A stretch of DNA of 64,000 nucleotides from Luteitalea sp. (GTDB lineage: Bacteria; Acidobacteriota; Vicinamibacteria; Vicinamibacterales; Vicinamibacteraceae): contig WHTZ01000002.1 in the NCBI GenBank assembly GCA_009377495.1, positions 124,001 to 188,000 of the forward strand, written 5' to 3'. Of this stretch, positions 60,003 through 64,000 are shown piece after piece. Positions within the stretch are counted from its first letter, which is position 1. Every line of letters starts with the position of its first letter. The notes under the pieces were generated by a model. It saw only the letters and a program-made list of their open reading frames with translations, was not told where the DNA came from and ran no database searches. Position numbers and translations under genes: made by a program.

Positions 60003-62699
60003 ATGTCCCGGTTTCGGCGCTTCCGAAGCTTGTTCCGCAGGAAGTCGCTCGAAGGCGAGCTCGAAGACGAGCTTCGGTTCCACATCGAGTTGAAGACGCG
60101 GAAGAACATCCAGGCGGGGCTGTCGCCGGAAGCGGCACGTCGAGCCGCCTTGCGGAGCTTCGGTGGTGTCGAGCGATTCAAGGAGGCGTGCCGCGACGTT
60201 CGTGCCTGGTCGGGCGTCGAGATGTGTTGGCGCGACCTCGGTCAGGCGTGTCGGTCGCTGCGACGCAGCCCGACATTCACGATCGTGGCCATCGTCCTCT
60301 TGGCCGTGGGCATCGGCGCAACCCTTACGGCGTTCAGTGTGATCGACGCCCTCTTTCTGAGGTCTGCTGGCATCGAGGACGTCCGGAGCGTTGTACGGAT
60401 CTCCTCGGTCGACAAGGCAGGACACGACCAGCCGATCTTCTCAAAAGCAATGGACAGCCTGCGCCTCGAGCCGACCTTCCGGGGCGTGTGTGCCTTCGAC
60501 ACACCCAGGCAGACGGCGGAGGTTGCAGGCGTCCTGCGGCGCGTGCAGGCGCTCACGATGAGTGGCGACTGCTTCTCGACCCTGGGCATCCGTACGCAGG
60601 TCGGGCGTCCATTCACCATGCGCGACGATGAGCGAGAAGCTGAGCGGGTCGCGCTCCTGACCGAGCCGTTCTGGCGCCGCGCGTTCGGGGGCACGGCAGG
60701 TGTCCTCGGCAGCGAGCTGAAGGTCGAAGGGACGAGCTTCACGGTCATCGGTGTGGTCGAGCCGCGGTTCACCGGGTTCGAGGCCGGTGCACCTGCAGAC
60801 GTGATCATCCCCCTAGGGCAACGCCCGCTCAGTTCACCGGTTCGCTTTGAGGGCCGCATCCACTTCTGGACGGACATCCTGGCTCGCTTAGCGGCGAATG
60901 TATCGCCAGCGCAGGCGCAGGCGCAGTCGAGACTCGACGCGATCCAACGATCGCTGCTGGAGGCCAGCGCCCCACCATTCTACAACGCCCAGCAGCGGAG
61001 AACCTACGCTGATCGCCGCATCGTGCTGCAGCCCGCCGACGTCCGCACCGGTTGGGCAGCCACCCGATTTCAAACGCCGCTGTACGCCATCTGGGGCCTC
61101 TGTGGCCTGGTGCTGCTCGTGAGTTGCGTAAACCTGGCGATGCTGTTTCTCGCCCGCGGTCTCACACGGCAACGCGAGCTCGGCGTGCGGCTGGCGCTCG
61201 GCGCCAGCCGGGCGTCGATCGTGCGCGTCCTCGTTCTCGAGAGCGTGCCGCTAGTGCTGGCCGGTGGCGCGCTCGGCCTTCTGCTCGCCGCATGGATGCG
61301 CCACCTGGCTGCCGCTCGTGCGCAGGAGATGTTCGGCCTCGTGCTGGGCCCGGTCAGCCCGGGACTGGTGCTCGACCTGCGGGTGGTCGCCTTCATCGCG
61401 GCCGTCCTGGGGACGGTCGCGGGGACGCTCGCTGTCGCCCCGCTGTGGCAGGCTGGCCGTCTCGCGGCGAGCCAGCCGCTGAAGGAGAGCGAGCGGGGCA
61501 TCGTGGGATCGAGCACACGCGCGCAGAAGTTCCTGCTCGGCCTGCAGGTTGCGTTGACGGTGGCCCTGGTGTCTGGAGCCACAGTGTTCACCGCATCGTT
61601 CCGGACGGTGGCAACGATCGATCTCGGCCTCAACCTGCGGGGCGTATCCGTGGCGACGCTCGCCAGGGTTCCGGGCGTTGAGGCGCCTGAGCACATGCGG
61701 CTGTACTACCGCGATCTCCTACACTCGGTCGAGACGCTGCCGAGTGTGTCATCAGCGAGCGTGACGGACTTTGCACCCTACTGGCTCGGTGGCCCACTCC
61801 AGCCGGTGATGAGTGTCGAGCCTCGTGCCGCGCACGTTCAGGTTCGCGCGCGGACCGTCGTCGTCACGGATCGGTTCTTCGACACCCTGGGAGTGCCCAT
61901 CGTCGCTGGCGAGCGCTTCCCCAGCGCCGAGGCCACCATGGGCGGGCCGCCGAGCCGGGAGCCAACCGCCGTCGTCAGCCAGTCGCTGGCACGACACCTC
62001 GGCGGTGAGCGCGTGATCGGCCGGCAGATCCACGTTGGCGAGGCCGGATCCGAGGAGCGCCTGCGCGTCGTCGCGGTGGCCGCGAACGCGCAGCCGTTTT
62101 TCACGGGCATTGAGGAGGACGCGACACTCGCGTACGTCAACCTCTGGGAGCATCCGGCCATCTGGTCGCCGTTCCTGCTCGTGAAGATGCGCACCAGTGC
62201 ACCACTGCCCGCGGTGGAGGTTCGCCGCGCGCTGGCACGGCAGGGCCTCCATTATCTCGAAGACTACAGGACGCTCGAGCAGAGCTGGGATCGAGCGATC
62301 GCTGAGAACCGGCTGCTGGCCGGCGTCTCCCTGGGCTTCGGCGGCTTGTCGCTTATTCTGGCCGCGACCGGGCTGTTCGGGCTGCTCACGTATCACGTCA
62401 CCAGTCGGACGAACGAGATTGGCCTCCGCATGGCGCTCGGCGCCCGACGCACACAGATCCACTGGTACGTCCTCCGACAGTTGTTCTGGGTGCTGGCACC
62501 GGGGGCGTTGGCCGGCGTGGCCCTGACAGTCGTGCTCGGGCGGCTCGCCGCCGGGCTCGTACATGGAGTCGCGGCGCAGGACCCGGCGTTGATCGGCCTG
62601 GCGGCTGCCGCCCTTGTCGTGGCCGCGATCGCGGCCGCTGCCCTTCCCGCTCGACGAGCAGCGTCGATCGATCCCGTGGCGGCGTTGCGCCAGCAGTAG
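60003..62699 (+). CDS. ADOP-type MacB/FtsX-like ABC permease
   Basis: An 898-aa membrane protein. The N-terminal soluble part is the alternative ADOP type: FRRKSLEGELEDELRFHIEL, GLSPEAARRAALRSFGGVER, followed by RDLGQACRSLRRSPTFTIVA and the first TM helix. Two MacB periplasmic cores and two FtsX domains follow (LVLLVSCVNLAMLFLARGLT; SRTNEIGLRMALGARRTQIH). The ATG at 60003 has AAGGAGAA upstream. As with the locus at 18711-21443 no ATPase gene accompanies it. Substrate unknown. Confidence 0.92.
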   Translation: MSRFRRFRSLFRRKSLEGELEDELRFHIELKTRKNIQAGLSPEAARRAALRSFGGVERFKEACRDVRAWSGVEMCWRDLGQACRSLRRSPTFTIVAIVLLAVGIGATLTAFSVIDALFLRSAGIEDVRSVVRISSVDKAGHDQPIFSKAMDSLRLEPTFRGVCAFDTPRQTAEVAGVLRRVQALTMSGDCFSTLGIRTQVGRPFTMRDDEREAERVALLTEPFWRRAFGGTAGVLGSELKVEGTSFTVIGVVEPRFTGFEAGAPADVIIPLGQRPLSSPVRFEGRIHFWTDILARLAANVSPAQAQAQSRLDAIQRSLLEASAPPFYNAQQRRTYADRRIVLQPADVRTGWAATRFQTPLYAIWGLCGLVLLVSCVNLAMLFLARGLTRQRELGVRLALGASRASIVRVLVLESVPLVLAGGALGLLLAAWMRHLAAARAQEMFGLVLGPVSPGLVLDLRVVAFIAAVLGTVAGTLAVAPLWQAGRLAASQPLKESERGIVGSSTRAQKFLLGLQVALTVALVSGATVFTASFRTVATIDLGLNLRGVSVATLARVPGVEAPEHMRLYYRDLLHSVETLPSVSSASVTDFAPYWLGGPLQPVMSVEPRAAHVQVRARTVVVTDRFFDTLGVPIVAGERFPSAEATMGGPPSREPTAVVSQSLARHLGGERVIGRQIHVGEAGSEERLRVVAVAANAQPFFTGIEEDATLAYVNLWEHPAIWSPFLLVKMRTSAPLPAVEVRRALARQGLHYLEDYRTLEQSWDRAIAENRLLAGVSLGFGGLSLILAATGLFGLLTYHVTSRTNEIGLRMALGARRTQIHWYVLRQLFWVLAPGALAGVALTVVLGRLAAGLVHGVAAQDPALIGLAAAALVVAAIAAAALPARRAASIDPVAALRQQ

Positions 62700-62922
62700 C
62701 CACATCACAGCCGACAGCCAACGTCTCCCGCTCAAGGCCACGGCGCTCTTAACATGCCCGACATGATGTCGCGACTGAATCGTGCCGCGCTTCGGCACCC
62801 TCGCGTCGCCGCCGCGACCGGCCCCGAACGGCAGCGGATCGCCCGACCGGGCTCGCGCCAGCAAGGCTGGCACATCCGTTCCCGCGTTCGCTCCCTCGCG
62901 AGACCGCCGAAGCGGTATGGTT
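62700..62922. other. Spacer downstream of the permease
   Basis: No gene is supported. Frames here are Arg/Pro-rich and lack ribosome sites. The region ends at the inverted repeat that precedes the methyltransferase remnant. Confidence 0.4.
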
Positions 62923-62974
62923 CCGGTTCGCTGGTGGTTCCTCCGGCTGGTGAAGGAACCAACAAGCGAACCGG
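62923..62974. repeat. Hairpin upstream of the methyltransferase remnant
   Basis: CCGGTTCGCTGGTGGTTCCT (62923-62942) and its near-complement AGGAACCAACAAGCGAACCG (62954-62974, with one more G) form a stem with one bulge around an 11-base loop. It ends at the GGAGG of the following gene, so it could control translation or mark an element border. Confidence 0.65.
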
Positions 62975-62982
62975 AGGACATC

Positions 62983-63720
62983 ATGATTTACACGCTTCAG
63001 CAGAACCGCGACATTCCAGCCACCGGCTTCGACAGCGTAGCGCCAACGACGAGTAGGAACGCGTGATTCGATGACATTGCATCGACGTGATGCGAGAGAT
63101 GCCGCCCTCGCGCGTCGACCTGATCGTTACGGATCCGCCGTACCTCGTGAACTACCCCTCTCGCGATGGGCGGGTTATCCGAACGACGACAACGACCGCT
63201 GGCTCGAACCGGGCCTTCAGCGAGGCGTTCCGCGTCCTTCGCCCGAATCGTGTGTGGGCAGTATTTCTATCGCTGGGCGAGGGCGGGCGGATTTCTGGGC
63301 CGCCTCGCGCGCACGGGCTTCAGAGCGATCGCGCACGTGGTGTTCGTCAAGCGTTCGACGTCCGCCACGCGCTTCGTGCGCTCCTAGCACGAACAGCCGT
63401 ACGTGCTCGCCAAGGGAGAGCTGCGAAATCCGCCTAAACCCATTTCCGACGTGCTGGTGTTGGGAGCCCAGCGGGAATGAGGGACATCCCACTCAGAACC
63501 TAGTGTCAGTATTCGAGCCGCTGATTCGCGCTTCTCGCGACCAGGCGAACTCGTTCTCGACCCGTTCTGCCGGTCTGGCTCGTCGCTGGTTGCCGCCCGT
63601 GAACTCGGGCGAGCCTACCTCGGCATCGAGTTGACCGAGCGCTACTGGCGCGCCGGTTCCCCCTGCGTGCAGCGGTGGGACGCACCTGCCAGATCTCGCC
63701 TCGACGCTTTCGACATTCGC
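62983..63720 (+). pseudogene. Site-specific DNA methyltransferase with multiple frameshifts
   Basis: Begins MIYTLQQNRDIPATGFDSVA at ATG 62983 after GGAGG. It then reads, in changing frames, CIDVMREMPPSRVDLIVTDP with PYLVNY (motif IV DPPY at 63132-63143), [44 protein letters not shown] and, near 63550-63640, the SAM motif region [34 protein letters not shown]. The order matches beta-type N4-cytosine/N6-adenine methylases of phages and integrative elements. At least three frame changes and an early stop show it is inactive. Confidence 0.8.
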
Positions 63721-63735
63721 ACGTGTGTCGGCACC

Positions 63736-64000
63736 TCACGCCACGTCGAGCAGGGCGCGCGGGTTCTTCGAGGCGATGAGCAGAAGCGTCCGCGCGGCGC
63801 CGGACGGGGCACGACGGCCCTGCTCCCACTCTTGCAGCGTCCGGACCGACACTCCTAGCAACTCCGCAAATCTGGCCTGCGACAGACCGGTGTTCTCCCG
63901 AATGGTCGCGACCGACGGCACGTTGATGATACGGCCGTGCTCGCCCCGCTTGAGTTTCCTGATGCCTTCGAGGATCTCCAGGCCGATATTGCGCTTGGCC
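63736..64000 (-). CDS. HigA-like helix-turn-helix antitoxin (partial at the window edge)
   Basis: The frame enters from the right edge and ends at TGA 63736-63738. Visible residues: [20 protein letters not shown], then [60 protein letters not shown]. This is an Xre-type helix-turn-helix of HigA/MqsA-like antitoxins, usually preceded by a RelE/HigB-type toxin, which would lie just past the window end. A GTG inside (63921) is not needed as a start because the conserved N-terminal part continues upstream. Confidence 0.85.
   Translation of the reverse strand, partial: AKRNIGLEILEGIRKLKRGEHGRIINVPSVATIRENTGLSQARFAELLGVSVRTLQEWEQGRRAPSGAARTLLLIASKNPRALLDVA

Noticed and set aside
61752-62984. 410-codon minus-strand frame opposite the second permease
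   Set aside because: Composition and position show it is a shadow of the ADOP gene.

Overview
The window is GC-rich and mostly a dense bacterial chromosome. It very probably comes from an acidobacterium of the Vicinamibacteria type (old subdivision 6). The evidence is a VWFA-related acidobacterial-domain protein (11717-13939), two long MacB/FtsX-like permeases of the acidobacterial ADOP type, each paired with a PadR regulator (18711-21778 and 59669-62699), a DUF6335-like protein, and Gram-negative envelope proteins (Omp85/BamA-like barrel, HtrA). No rRNA, CRISPR array or complete transposase was seen.

1-49,900 is core genome. Translation and cofactors: argS, an RlmD-like 23S rRNA methyltransferase, birA, nadC, valS, rpsA, an HU/IHF protein, cmk, trpS, efp and bpt. 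Acyl-CoA and branched-chain metabolism: a split B12-dependent acyl-CoA mutase (9625-11710) and two acyl-CoA dehydrogenases (14032-16364). Chromosome maintenance: scpA, scpB, uvrC, uvrA and a 3-methyladenine glycosylase. Stress and envelope: Hsp20, HtrA, a CsoR-type metal sensor, a site-2 protease, a CDP-alcohol phosphatidyltransferase and a hybrid sensor kinase. Many neighbours overlap by the ATGA or TAGTG type, so operons are tight.

Spacers in the core are occupied by short-repeat families: a REPIN-like nested hairpin before argS, heptanucleotide phrases (GGGAATC, GGGCATT, GGGTCAG), GGTGCAAGG-type phrases, a GGGCTGTCTCAGG palindrome, a GTAGGGCGCCCCTTT unit, and a ~170 bp element present as inverted copies on both sides of uvrA. 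Two of the phrases lie in frame inside genes (uvrC and the RlmD-like gene).

From a tRNA-Thr(CGT) at 49828-49903 to the window end the content becomes accessory: a HicAB-like toxin-antitoxin pair, an array of + strand genes separated by related ~120 bp spacers (AlbA_2/Schlafen-type protein, membrane protein, small helical protein), a frameshifted AlpA regulator, a winged-helix-like protein, several gene fragments with stop codons or frameshifts, a TIR protein with an N-terminal biotinyl/lipoyl-like domain, a secreted phospholipase C/P1-nuclease-like protein, a frameshifted DNA methyltransferase and a HigA-like antitoxin running off the end. This looks like a decaying integrated mobile element. 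The TIR fusion and the spacer-separated gene array are the best candidates for something undescribed.
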